Shown: positions 1-5,815, counted from the stretch's first letter. The stretch: 5,886 nt of DNA from Chloroflexota bacterium (GCA_021847625.1 JAJZQK010000254.1:1-5886), one strand, 5' to 3'. The notes: generated by a model from the sequence alone, not told the origin. Translations and numbers: made by a program.

Positions 1-1031
1 GATCTTCCCAGCGCGTCGACGAAGGGAAACTCCGGGCCGTCGGAGTCCAGCCAGTAGCCAAGGTACTTCCAGCGGCCCCACGGTTCGTAGAGGCCCTCGA
101 TGGCCTTCCGCGTGGGCTGGTTGCCGCCGAAGTACTTCTTCGCCGCGAAGGCGAGGGCTTCGCTGTCCACCGGGATGAACTCGTACGACCCTAGTAGCAT
201 CGCCAGGGTGGCCGACGCGTACGGCCCGATGCCCTTGAAGGCGAGCAGAGTCCGGCGCAGCTCTTCCGGCGGCAAGGACGCCGTGCGCAGCGTCTCCAGC
301 TCGTCGGCGCGCTCGGCCACGGCCAGAACGGCCTCCGCGCGGTAGCCCAGGCGGGCCTCGTTCTTGAGGAACGCGGCGCCGGTAGAGAGGACGGCGGCGG
401 GGGTGGGGAAGGCTCGCAGGGAGGGGTCATTGGGCGCCGGGGCCCCCAGCCCTGCCACGGTGCGGGCGACCATCGCCTTCGTCTGTCGCCACGTCACGTT
501 GGTGGTCGTGATGACCTTGAAGGCATCCTCGAAGACCGAAGGCGAGCGAATGAGGCGTCCCTTGCCGAGGGCCAGACTGTACGGGCCAGCGGCCTGGCGA
601 CACAGGTCGTAGAACTCCGCGAAGTCCTCGTCCAGGCGGAGCATGTGGCGGGATTTGGCCAAGACCTCGCGCGCCTCGGCATCGGCAAGGTCCGTATCTG
701 CCTCTATTCTGATGTTGCCCCTGCCAGTGGGGTCTCCGAGCTCCCCATCGGCGCTCTCCGCGCTGAAGGTCAGCACGACGACCCGTCCCGACGCCAGGGA
801 CTCCACCCGCCGGAACCCGGTCTCCGTGCGCTGGAATGGCTCGAGCGACACCCATCCGTGTCCCCCGACGCAGCCCAGAAAGTCGTAGGGGCTAGGCACG
901 GGGAGATGAAGGACTCTCAACTTCTCTCCTCTTCGGTCGAAGATTACCGTTCCAAGCCCGTCGCTCGGAGCTTCGACGGCGATGAATCGTGCGGTTGCAT
1001 GGGAGCCTGGTGCGGCCGCAGTCGATTCCAT
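1..1031 (-). CDS. AlkA/OGG-like HhH-GPD DNA glycosylase, C-terminus cut by the window edge
   Basis: This is a base-excision repair enzyme of the helix-hairpin-helix GPD superfamily, expected to remove alkylated or otherwise damaged bases from DNA. The frame is open for 343 codons from ATG 1029-1031 to the left edge, so the 3' end is missing. Seen in the translation: an N-terminal AlkA/OGG-like region with PYDF at residues 48-51 and HGW at 58-60, then a hairpin 'FKGIGPYASATLAML' at about 265-279, and the catalytic aspartate in 'PVDSE' (Asp289). A conserved-looking 'YEPWGRWKYLGYW' lies at 315-327. Tyr271 sits where bifunctional OGG1 has its catalytic lysine, so I infer a monofunctional glycosylase. 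An in-frame ATG at 1074-1076 would add 15 residues, but it overlaps the best -10 box, so I prefer 1031. No strong ribosome-binding site is visible. The exact substrate (3-methyladenine or another lesion) cannot be read from the sequence. Confidence 0.85.
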   Translation of the reverse strand, partial: MESTAAAPGSHATARFIAVEAPSDGLGTVIFDRRGEKLRVLHLPVPSPYDFLGCVGGHGWVSLEPFQRTETGFRRVESLASGRVVVLTFSAESADGELGDPTGRGNIRIEADTDLADAEAREVLAKSRHMLRLDEDFAEFYDLCRQAAGPYSLALGKGRLIRSPSVFEDAFKVITTTNVTWRQTKAMVARTVAGLGAPAPNDPSLRAFPTPAAVLSTGAAFLKNEARLGYRAEAVLAVAERADELETLRTASLPPEELRRTLLAFKGIGPYASATLAMLLGSYEFIPVDSEALAFAAKKYFGGNQPTRKAIEGLYEPWGRWKYLGYWLDSDGPEFPFVDALGR

Positions 1032-1074
1032 GGCCCACGTTTCGGAACGCCGCCGGTGATCCTGGTCGGTGTCC

Positions 1075-1085
1075 ATTCTAGCACA
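1075..1085 (-). promoter_or_regulatory. Extended -10 promoter element for the DNA glycosylase
   Basis: On the minus strand this reads TGTGCTAGAAT: an extended -10 (TGn) joined to TAGAAT, five of six matches to consensus. No convincing -35 box lies 16-18 bases upstream, as expected for extended -10 promoters. Transcription would start near 1067 and give a leader of roughly 35 bases before the ATG at 1031. This placement argues against the alternative start at 1076. It is a motif match only. Confidence 0.35.
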
Positions 1086-1184
1086 AAGGTTCGACGTTTG
1101 CCTTTCGCCGGTCGGGGAGCGTGGTGGCGAGCTGCAGCTGGCCGCGTCTCTAGCGCCGCCTACCGACGGCTCCAGTGGTGGTAC

Positions 1185-1213
1185 TTGACGATCTTGGAGG
1201 ATCGGCCTTTGAT
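1185..1213 (+). promoter_or_regulatory. Possible sigma70-type promoter for the CPBP gene
   Basis: TTGACG at 1185-1190 is followed after 17 bases by TTTGAT at 1208-1213. The -35 matches five of six consensus bases and the -10 matches four. It faces the CPBP gene about 100 bases downstream and is the best promoter match I see in 1079-1313. That intergenic stretch holds no other gene I can support. Confidence 0.3.
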
Positions 1214-1313
1214 CTGCTGGCCGATAAGGCAACTACCAGATCACGGCCAAACGGCCGAGTGTGGCACGAACCCTGCGGCCCCTTCATGCCAACAGCTAGC
1301 CTGGCGGGTGATT

Positions 1314-2049
1314 ATGAACGTGCCACGAGTGTCAAGAAGAGGTGCCCTAATCGCCATGCCTCCGCTCCTCTCGGCGAGCACTTGGCTCGCCTTCGGTTGG
1401 CTCGCGGACCGGTTTGGCGTAAAGAAAGGGTACTTTGCCGGCTTTCTGTTCTACTGGCTCGTCTGGTGCCTGCTATTCCCGCTTTGGGTTCTTGGCCCCA
1501 ACGGACTGCGAGACCTCCTTCGGCAGGTACGGCCTCGATTCGGCCGACCTCGGTGGCTAGGCCCGCTCTTGTTGGCATTGCCGCCGTCTGTCGGCTTCAT
1601 TTTCGCCTTTCCGCGCCGTCTTCCATATGCAACCCTATGCAACCCTGCCGATCGTGCTGGCTTCGGCCGCCATCGCCGCCGTCAACGCGGCCGGCGAGGA
1701 GATACTCTGGCGCGGCACGTATGTTCGGGTCTTCCCGGGCCGACGGCTGCTGGGTCATATCTACCCGGCGCTCGGGTTCGGCGTTTGGCATCTGGCTCCC
1801 CAGCGGGTCTTTCCCAATCCCCACCCCGGCGGGGCGCTTTCCTTCGTCTTCGTCGCCTCGCTTTGGGGACTGCTGTATGGCTGGGTCGCCCAGCGCACCG
1901 GCTCAATCCGTTGGACCACCCTCTCGCATTGCCTGCTGGACCTATCAGGCCTTGGAGCGACCATCTACTTCGGTGGCGGGGGGATGAAGGTTGGTCGGGG
2001 TGCCCAGACTCGAACTGGGGACCTCGTGGTCCCAAACCACGCGCGCTAA
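1314..2049 (+). pseudogene. CPBP-family (CAAX protease/Abi) intramembrane metalloprotease, frameshifted by a 10-bp tandem duplication
   Basis: CPBP proteins are multi-pass membrane metalloproteases related to eukaryotic CAAX prenyl proteases; bacterial members are linked to peptide maturation, bacteriocin immunity or membrane stress. The N-terminal half lies in the frame of ATG 1314 and has hydrophobic segments at about 1356-1410, 1425-1495 and 1557-1610. The C-terminal half is one frame over, from about 1637. It carries all three family motifs: EEILWR (residues 125-130 of the joined protein), FGVWH (152-156) and HCLLD (202-206). The two halves join exactly if one copy of the 10-base repeat at 1627-1646 is removed, giving PYATLPIVLASA across the junction and a 241-residue protein. 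The current end, 'QTRTGDLVVPNHAR', is antisense tRNA read as protein, so the original stop was probably near 1987 (about 220 residues). ATG 1356, preceded by AGAGGTG, is an alternative start. The lesion could be a real inactivation, a reversible switch or a sequence error. Confidence 0.8.
1627..1646. repeat. 10-bp perfect tandem duplication (ATGCAACCCT x2)
   Basis: ATGCAACCCT occurs at 1627-1636 and again at 1637-1646. The unit is not a multiple of three, so the second copy shifts the CPBP reading frame by one. Deleting either copy restores a continuous protein. The duplication also supplies the ATG at 1627 that opens the downstream half as a separate frame. Confidence 0.95.
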
Positions 2050-2068
2050 CCGACTGCGCTACACCCCG
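1992..2068 (-). tRNA. tRNA-Pro (anticodon UGG), CCA encoded
   Basis: A complete 77-base cloverleaf reads on the minus strand from 2068 to 1992. The acceptor stem CGGGGTG pairs with CACCCCG over 7 bp. The D stem is GCGC/GCGC. The anticodon stem CGTGG/CCACG carries loop TTTGGGA, so the anticodon is TGG. The variable region is AGGTC. The T stem CCCAG/CTGGG encloses TTCGAGT. Discriminator A at 1995 is followed by an encoded CCA at 1994-1992. The type decodes CCN proline codons, with G at position 37 as usual for tRNA-Pro. A promoter lies 55 bases upstream. The 3' end faces the 3' end of the convergent CPBP gene, whose present reading frame runs antisense into it. Confidence 0.97.
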
Positions 2069-2122
2069 TTTCTGTCCACGGCCCGGCCACGAGGGAAGGC
2101 TAACCGGGCCCTATGCACGGTA

Positions 2123-2152
2123 ATTCTACTCCAACGCCGCCGGGACCGTCAA
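2123..2152 (-). promoter_or_regulatory. sigma70-type promoter of tRNA-Pro
   Basis: On the minus strand TTGACG (2152-2147) and TAGAAT (2128-2123) are separated by 18 bases. Each matches five of six consensus bases, making this the best-matched complete promoter in the window. The predicted transcript start near 2115 leaves a leader of about 47 bases before the mature tRNA end at 2068. It lies downstream of the cooC terminator, so the tRNA appears to be transcribed independently. Confidence 0.65.
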
Positions 2153-2234
2153 ACACGAATGTGACGGCCTGGACCCTGCGTGGACAGGCGCTCGGCGCCT
2201 GCAATTCCACGCTGTGGCCGGCGAAGAAACGTGA

Positions 2235-2262
2235 GGAGGCAGCGTCGCCAAGCGCTGCCTCC
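2235..2262 (-). terminator. Hairpin terminator downstream of cooC
   Basis: GGAGGCAGCG (2235-2244) pairs perfectly with CGCTGCCTCC (2253-2262) around an 8-base loop. It starts 32 bases past the cooC stop. On the minus strand the stem is followed by a loose T-rich run (TCACGTTTCTTC), weaker than a classic U tract. The plus-strand side is also pyrimidine-rich (CCTTCTTT), but no plus-strand gene reads into it. It separates cooC from the tRNA-Pro promoter. Confidence 0.7.
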
Positions 2263-2294
2263 CCTTCTTTCGGGTCGGTGGAGGGGCCGGACCC

Positions 2295-3095
2295 CTAAAG
2301 CCTGGCGGGCTCTTCTACCGCCAGCAGCTCCTCCATGTTCTTGCGGATTTCGCGGGCCTCGGCCACGGCCCGCGGGTCGAGGTCGTAGGCGGAGACGCCG
2401 CGCAGGTCGGCCTCCATTATCAGCGGGCTGTAGGAGATGAAGCCCAGCAGGGGCAGGCCGCCGACGTGCTCGCGGATGAAGTCGCGCTCCAAATTGCTCT
2501 GGACCTTGCTGCCCACCGCGAACACTCTGAACAGGCCGATGTCGGCAGCCAGCTCGCGCACGGCCTCGGCCGTCTGAATGCTGCGCCGGCCGGGCTCGAC
2601 GACGACGATCATGGCGTCGACCGACTGGGCCGTGGCCCGACCCAAATGCTCGATGCCCGCCTCCATGTCCAGGATGACGACCTCGGACCGCTGGACGAGC
2701 AGATGGCGGACGAGCTGCTTCAGCAGCACGTTCTCCGGGCAGACGCATCCGCCGCCGCCCTTCTTGACCGTGCCCATCTGCAAGAGGCCGACGCCGTTGT
2801 GGCGGGCGCAGAAGCGGTCGGGTATGTCTTCGACGTGCGGATTGAGCTTGAAGACGCCGCCCATCGAGCCGGGTCTTGCCCCCGTCCGCTCTTCGATAAG
2901 ATCCTTCATGTCAGCGATGGGGGCGATTTGCGTCGCCAGTTCCTCGGGGAAACCCAGCGCCGAGGCGAGGTTGGCATCAGGGTCGGCGTCGATGGCGAGG
3001 ACGGGATGACCGTCCGCGGCATAGAGACGGCTAAGCAGGCCGGCAAGGGTCGTCTTGCCCACGCCTCCTTTTCCGGTGATGGCTAACTTAGGCAC
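2295..3095 (-). CDS. cooC: CooC-type nickel-insertion ATPase for CO dehydrogenase
   Basis: CooC is a cytoplasmic MinD/SIMIBI-class ATPase that helps load nickel into the active-site cluster of anaerobic carbon monoxide dehydrogenase. The 266-residue product has a deviant Walker A loop GKGGVGKTT at residues 8-16, DADPDANL at 36-43, the CooC-specific CxC pair in 'GCVCPEN' (Cys117, Cys119), thought to bind metal at the dimer interface, and a Walker B-like VVILDMEAGIEHLGRAT at 139-155. Length is normal. The start is GTG 3093-3095: a perfect AGGAGGT lies five bases upstream, whereas the longer ATG-started form would read through that site and add 12 unlike residues. A consensus TATAAT lies upstream and a strong hairpin downstream, so the gene looks monocistronic. 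No CO dehydrogenase or acetyl-CoA synthase gene is in the window. A related MinD-like maturation ATPase is possible, but the CxC motif favours CooC. Confidence 0.9.
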   Translation of the reverse strand: MPKLAITGKGGVGKTTLAGLLSRLYAADGHPVLAIDADPDANLASALGFPEELATQIAPIADMKDLIEERTGARPGSMGGVFKLNPHVEDIPDRFCARHNGVGLLQMGTVKKGGGGCVCPENVLLKQLVRHLLVQRSEVVILDMEAGIEHLGRATAQSVDAMIVVVEPGRRSIQTAEAVRELAADIGLFRVFAVGSKVQSNLERDFIREHVGGLPLLGFISYSPLIMEADLRGVSAYDLDPRAVAEAREIRKNMEELLAVEEPARL

Positions 3096-3100
3096 GCTTG

Positions 3101-3107
3101 ACCTCCT
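3101..3107 (-). promoter_or_regulatory. Ribosome-binding site fixing the GTG start of cooC
   Basis: The minus strand reads AGGAGGT, then CAAGC, then the GTG codon. The full match to the anti-Shine-Dalgarno sequence at five-base spacing decides the cooC start against the ATG at 3129-3131. Confidence 0.85.
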
Positions 3108-3111
3108 CGGA

Positions 3112-3141
3112 TTGGTGCTCCGTGCTGGCATTTATTATACT
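3112..3141 (+). promoter_or_regulatory. Possible divergent promoter toward queG
   Basis: On the plus strand TTGGTG (3112-3117) is followed after 18 bases by TATACT (3136-3141). The -10 matches five of six bases but the -35 only about half. It shares bases with the cooC -10 on the other strand. If used, it would give queG a leader of about 150 bases containing the repeat and hairpin described below. Confidence 0.3.
3134..3139 (-). promoter_or_regulatory. Consensus -10 box (TATAAT) upstream of cooC
   Basis: A perfect TATAAT reads on the minus strand within the short AT-rich island 3129-3142, in otherwise very GC-rich DNA. Transcription would start near 3127, giving a leader of about 30 bases that contains the ribosome-binding site. 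The 16-18 bases upstream are GC-rich with no recognisable -35, so an activator or an alternative sigma factor may be needed. Confidence 0.55.
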
Positions 3142-3182
3142 ACACCGGGGTATGCGCCGCGGCGCCCGGGGAGTCGGACTAA

Positions 3183-3209
3183 CCGCGGAGGGCGCGGAGA
3201 ACAGAGAGA
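3183..3209. repeat. Purine-rich dispersed repeat with about 9-base periodicity
   Basis: The stretch reads as consecutive near-copies ACCGCGGAG, GGCGCGGAG, AACAGAGAG. A 13-base part, GAGGGCGCGGAGA (3189-3201), recurs exactly at 3238-3250, and ACCGCGGAG recurs at 5672-5680 after galT. From memory, similar elements built on 'ACCGCGGAGG-CGCGGAGA' or 'ACCACAGAGA-CACAGAG' are scattered between genes in environmental bacterial genomes. No coding role is apparent. Confidence 0.6.
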
Positions 3210-3239
3210 ATACCCGACGCCTCAGCGGACCGGCCCGAG

Positions 3240-3258
3240 GGCGCGGAGACCGCGCCCC
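3240..3258. repeat. 8-bp perfect GC hairpin before queG
   Basis: GGGCGCGG (3240-3247), loop AGA, CCGCGCCC (3251-3258). Its left arm is the second copy of the 13-base direct repeat. It has no T tract, so it is not a standard intrinsic terminator. It lies 44 bases upstream of the queG start and could affect leader RNA structure. Confidence 0.55.
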
Positions 3259-3301
3259 CACAGCGCAGCGGTGGCATTCCAGGGAATTGGCGGCGTAAAG
3301 G

Positions 3302-4423
3302 ATGATGATTACCGAGGACGTGAAACGACGGGCCCACGAACTGGGTTTCGTCGGCGTGGGGGTAGCCCCGGCCGATCCACTTGTCGAGCACGAACGCGTT
3401 CTCTCCTCGCGCATTGCCGACGGCATGCTGGCGGGCCTCTCCTATTTCCGGCCCGAACGGGTCCCCCTGGCGACCGATCCGCGGGCATTGCTGTCGGGGG
3501 CGAGGGCCGTGCTGTCGCTCGCGTTGCCGTACGCGGGGCCGTCACGGACCGCGCCTCCGGCTGGCCTGTACGGCCGGGTGGCGGGTTACGCCCGGGGGCG
3601 TGACTACCATCTGCGCGCCAAGGAGAAGCTGGCCGCGCTGGTGGCGTACATCGGGGAGCGGGTGCCCGGCGCGGGTTGCCGGTCGTTTGTCGACGCCACG
3701 CCGCTCTCGGAGCGGGCCTTCGCGGCCCAGGCCGGGCTTGGCTGGTTTGGCAAGAACAACTGCCTCGTTACGCCCACGCACGGGTCCTGGGTCGTCCTCT
3801 GCGAAGTGCTGACCGAGGCGCCGCTGGCAGCGGACGAACCGCTCGCCGCCAGCTGTGGCGATTGCCGGGCCTGCCTCGCGGCCTGTCCGACCGGCGCCCT
3901 GGAGGCGCCCTACGTGCACCGCACCAGTCGCTGCCTATCGTACCTGACCACCGAGCTAAAAGGGCCGCTGCCGAGGGAGCTGCGGCCCCTGCTTGGCCAG
4001 AGGGTTCTCGGCTGCGATAGTTGCCAGAGCGCCTGTCCGCGCAACGCGGCCCTTCCTACGAGCGAACCACGAGAGGAGCCCTCGGAGGGGCTGGACGATT
4101 GGCTGGAGCTGGCCTCTCTGTTTGCGTTGAGCGAGGCCCAGTTCCGCGAGCGTTTCCAGGACACGGCGGCGGCCCGGCCGCGGCGGCGGGGCCTCTTGCG
4201 CAATGTGGCGGTGGTGCTGGGCAACCTGGGCAACAGAGACGCGGTCCCTACCCTCGCCAGGGCGCTTGCCGACTTGGAACCGCTGGTGCGCGGCCACGCG
4301 GCTTGGGCCCTGGGTCGGCTCGGGGGTGCGGTGGCGAGGCGGCAGCTGGAACGGGTGCGACGGCAGGAAGTGAACCCGGCGGCGCTGGCCGAGGTGGAGG
4401 CCGCGCTGGGCGAGGGCGGGTGA
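3302..4423 (+). CDS. queG: Epoxyqueuosine reductase QueG (cobalamin-dependent, 2x[4Fe-4S], C-terminal HEAT repeats)
   Basis: QueG carries out the last step of queuosine synthesis, reducing epoxyqueuosine to queuosine at the wobble position of GUN-decoding tRNAs in the cytoplasm. It uses cobalamin and two [4Fe-4S] clusters. In the 373-residue product, 'FVDATPLSERAFAAQAGLGW' at 129-148 carries the conserved aspartate (Asp131), followed by GWFGKN at 147-152. A ferredoxin-like pattern has Cys185, 188, 191 and 195, and a second set has Cys211, 238, 241 and 245. 'RCLSYLTTELKGP' (210-222) is a family signature. Residues about 297-370 form HEAT-like repeats, as in full-length family members (usual length about 350-390). 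Two adjacent ATG codons (3302, 3305) follow a weak AAAGG; either could start. The gene is divergent from cooC and 167 bases before galT. No other queuosine gene is in view. Confidence 0.95.
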   Translation: MMITEDVKRRAHELGFVGVGVAPADPLVEHERVLSSRIADGMLAGLSYFRPERVPLATDPRALLSGARAVLSLALPYAGPSRTAPPAGLYGRVAGYARGRDYHLRAKEKLAALVAYIGERVPGAGCRSFVDATPLSERAFAAQAGLGWFGKNNCLVTPTHGSWVVLCEVLTEAPLAADEPLAASCGDCRACLAACPTGALEAPYVHRTSRCLSYLTTELKGPLPRELRPLLGQRVLGCDSCQSACPRNAALPTSEPREEPSEGLDDWLELASLFALSEAQFRERFQDTAAARPRRRGLLRNVAVVLGNLGNRDAVPTLARALADLEPLVRGHAAWALGRLGGAVARRQLERVRRQEVNPAALAEVEAALGEGG

Positions 4424-4489
4424 GGTGGCTTCCGTGGTCCGTCGCCATGGTGGCAGCTCCGACCCGGATGAGGGGCGGTGGCACATCGA

Positions 4490-4519
4490 TTGCCGGCCGG
4501 CGACGCCATATGCTACGAT
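4490..4519 (+). promoter_or_regulatory. Possible promoter of galT with extended -10
   Basis: TTGCCG (4490-4495) is followed after 18 bases by TACGAT (4514-4519), which has an upstream TG at 4511-4512 forming an extended -10. A start near 4526 would give a leader of about 65 bases. Together with the 167-base gap after queG, this suggests galT can be transcribed on its own. Confidence 0.4.
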
Positions 4520-4590
4520 TTGTCTCGTCGGCGGATGGCGGGCGGGACTGCTTGGCCGCCGTTCACAGTCACAGGAGAGGGGGGCGAGGA

Positions 4591-5607
4591 ATGCCTGAGC
4601 TGCGTCGCGATCCAGTAACCCAAGGGTGGGTGGTCATCGCCACCGAGCGCGGGAAGCGACCGCACGACTTTGCGAAGCAACCGCGCAGCAAGGAGACAAA
4701 CGGGAACAAGTGCCCGTTCTGCGAGGGCAACGAGGCTCTGACCCCGCCGGAGGTGATGGCCTACCGTCCCGCGGGAACACCCCCGAATACGCCCGGCTGG
4801 ACGGTGCGGGTGGTGCCGAACCTCTATCCCGCCTTTGGTCCGCCCACCGGCGATCTGAACGAGCGCCGGCAGGGGATGTACGTGATGATGAACGGGTTGG
4901 GGGCGCATGAGGTGCTGATCACCAGCCCTCGTCACGGCGACGACGTGCCGACGCTGCCCACCCCGCAAGTTGCCCTGATGGCCCAGTCCTACATAGACCG
5001 CTACCTGGCCCAGAAGGCGAACCCCATCGTGCAGTACGTTCACATAATAATGAACTACGGCAAGGAGGCGGGGGCCTCGCGCGAGCACCCGCATTCGCAG
5101 CTCTTCGCCCTGCCCTTGGTGCCAGATCTGGTGGAGAAGGAGCTGCGGGGAGCGGGCGCCTACAAGGCCGAGCACGGCCACTGTATCTTCTGCGACATGG
5201 TGCGGCAGGAGCTGGCGAGCGGGGAGCGGATTGTGCTGGAGAACGAGCGATTCGTCGTCTTCACGCCCTACGCTTCCAAGGTGCCGTTCGAGATGTGGGT
5301 CGTGCCGAAGGCGCATCAGCCTCGATTCGAGGGTATGGATCAGAAGGACGTACAGTTCTTCGCCGATGCCCTGAAGCGGGCCCTCGGCAAGCTGCACGTG
5401 GGGATCAACGATCCGCCTTTCAACTACTGGATCCACACCTCGCCGACGCAGCGGGATGTCGGCGACATCTACCACTGGCATCTGGAAATCGCGCCGAAGC
5501 TGGCGATAGCCGCCGGTTTCGAGCTGGGGAGCGGCATAATGATCAACACGGCGCTTCCCGAGGCGGCGGCCGAGTTCCTGCGCCTGACCCAGGCGCCGGA
5601 AGGGTAG
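4591..5607 (+). CDS. galT: Galactose-1-phosphate uridylyltransferase
   Basis: GalT is the Leloir-pathway enzyme that moves UMP between UDP-glucose and galactose-1-phosphate, giving UDP-galactose and glucose-1-phosphate through a uridylyl-histidine intermediate. The 338-residue product starts with the family N-terminus 'MPELRRDPVTQGWVVIATER'. It has a metal-binding CPFC at 41-44, VVPNLYPAF at 74-82, the active site HPHSQ at 166-170 (His168 as the nucleophile) and the second HIT-like half ending in HWHLEIAPK (295-303), then ELGSGIMINTALPE. A second CxxC, CIFC at 198-201, resembles the first. Length is typical. ATG 4591 follows AGGAGAGGGG (4572-4581) at somewhat long spacing; longer in-frame starts would extend over queG and are rejected. 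No galK, galE or galactosidase lies in the window, so a role in nucleotide-sugar supply rather than lactose use is possible. Confidence 0.95.
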   Translation: MPELRRDPVTQGWVVIATERGKRPHDFAKQPRSKETNGNKCPFCEGNEALTPPEVMAYRPAGTPPNTPGWTVRVVPNLYPAFGPPTGDLNERRQGMYVMMNGLGAHEVLITSPRHGDDVPTLPTPQVALMAQSYIDRYLAQKANPIVQYVHIIMNYGKEAGASREHPHSQLFALPLVPDLVEKELRGAGAYKAEHGHCIFCDMVRQELASGERIVLENERFVVFTPYASKVPFEMWVVPKAHQPRFEGMDQKDVQFFADALKRALGKLHVGINDPPFNYWIHTSPTQRDVGDIYHWHLEIAPKLAIAAGFELGSGIMINTALPEAAAEFLRLTQAPEG

Positions 5608-5671
5608 GGAATCGTCCATCGTTTTGGCGGATGGTCGCCAGATACATGACCTACACGGTGGACGGGTTTTC

Positions 5672-5689
5672 ACCGCGGAGATCGTGGAG
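5672..5689. repeat. Fragment of the purine-rich dispersed repeat after galT
   Basis: ACCGCGGAGATCGTGGAG matches the element at 3183-3200 at 15 of 18 positions, including the first nine exactly. It lies 64 bases past the galT stop, in non-coding DNA, suggesting that this repeat family marks gaps between genes here. Confidence 0.5.
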
Positions 5690-5781
5690 GGAATCCGGAC
5701 CGCGGGGGGCAAGCCACCGTGCTACATGTTGCTGACCGCCTGCTATCTATAGGGACGACCGGCCGGTAGCACTCAGGACGA

Positions 5782-5815
5782 CCCTCACCATGACCCTCTC
5801 CCTGGAAGGGCGAGG
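5782..5815. repeat. Dispersed CCCTCACC...CCTCTCCCT hairpin repeat
   Basis: CCTC-T-CCCT (5795-5803) folds back on AGGG-C-GAGG (5807-5815) around a three-base GGA loop, with eight pairs and one mismatch. CCCTCACC precedes it at 5782-5789. The arrangement resembles the 'CCCTCACCC...CCCTCTCCC...GGGAGAGGG' intergenic element seen in many bacterial genomes, here as a diverged copy. No T tract follows, so I do not call it a terminator. The surrounding 5608-5886 contains no gene I can support. Confidence 0.5.

Noticed and set aside
1175..1290. Peptide 'LDDLGGSAFDLLADKA' faintly resembling the 'LLADKAYD' region of IS5-type transposases.
   Set aside because: The likeness covers about six residues, the next residues do not fit, and no inverted repeats or neighbouring transposase parts are seen.
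1984..2049. C-terminal tail 'QTRTGDLVVPNHAR' on the CPBP frame.
   Set aside because: This is the familiar artefact of translating a tRNA gene antisense; the tRNA-Pro cloverleaf is complete.
645..2123. A 492-codon open frame on the plus strand.
   Set aside because: Its first 220 codons lie antisense to or upstream of recognisable genes, and its end reads through the tRNA and out-of-frame CPBP sequence. Only the part 1314 to about 1634 is real, as the N-terminal half of the CPBP gene.
5613..5640. Imperfect inverted repeat CCATC...GATGG just after the galT stop.
   Set aside because: Only five pairs with a nine-base loop and no T tract; too weak to call a terminator.
4513..5712. A 399-codon open frame on the minus strand across galT.
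   Set aside because: It is the antisense shadow of galT in GC-rich DNA. Its translation shows no family motifs, whereas the plus frame is unmistakable GalT.
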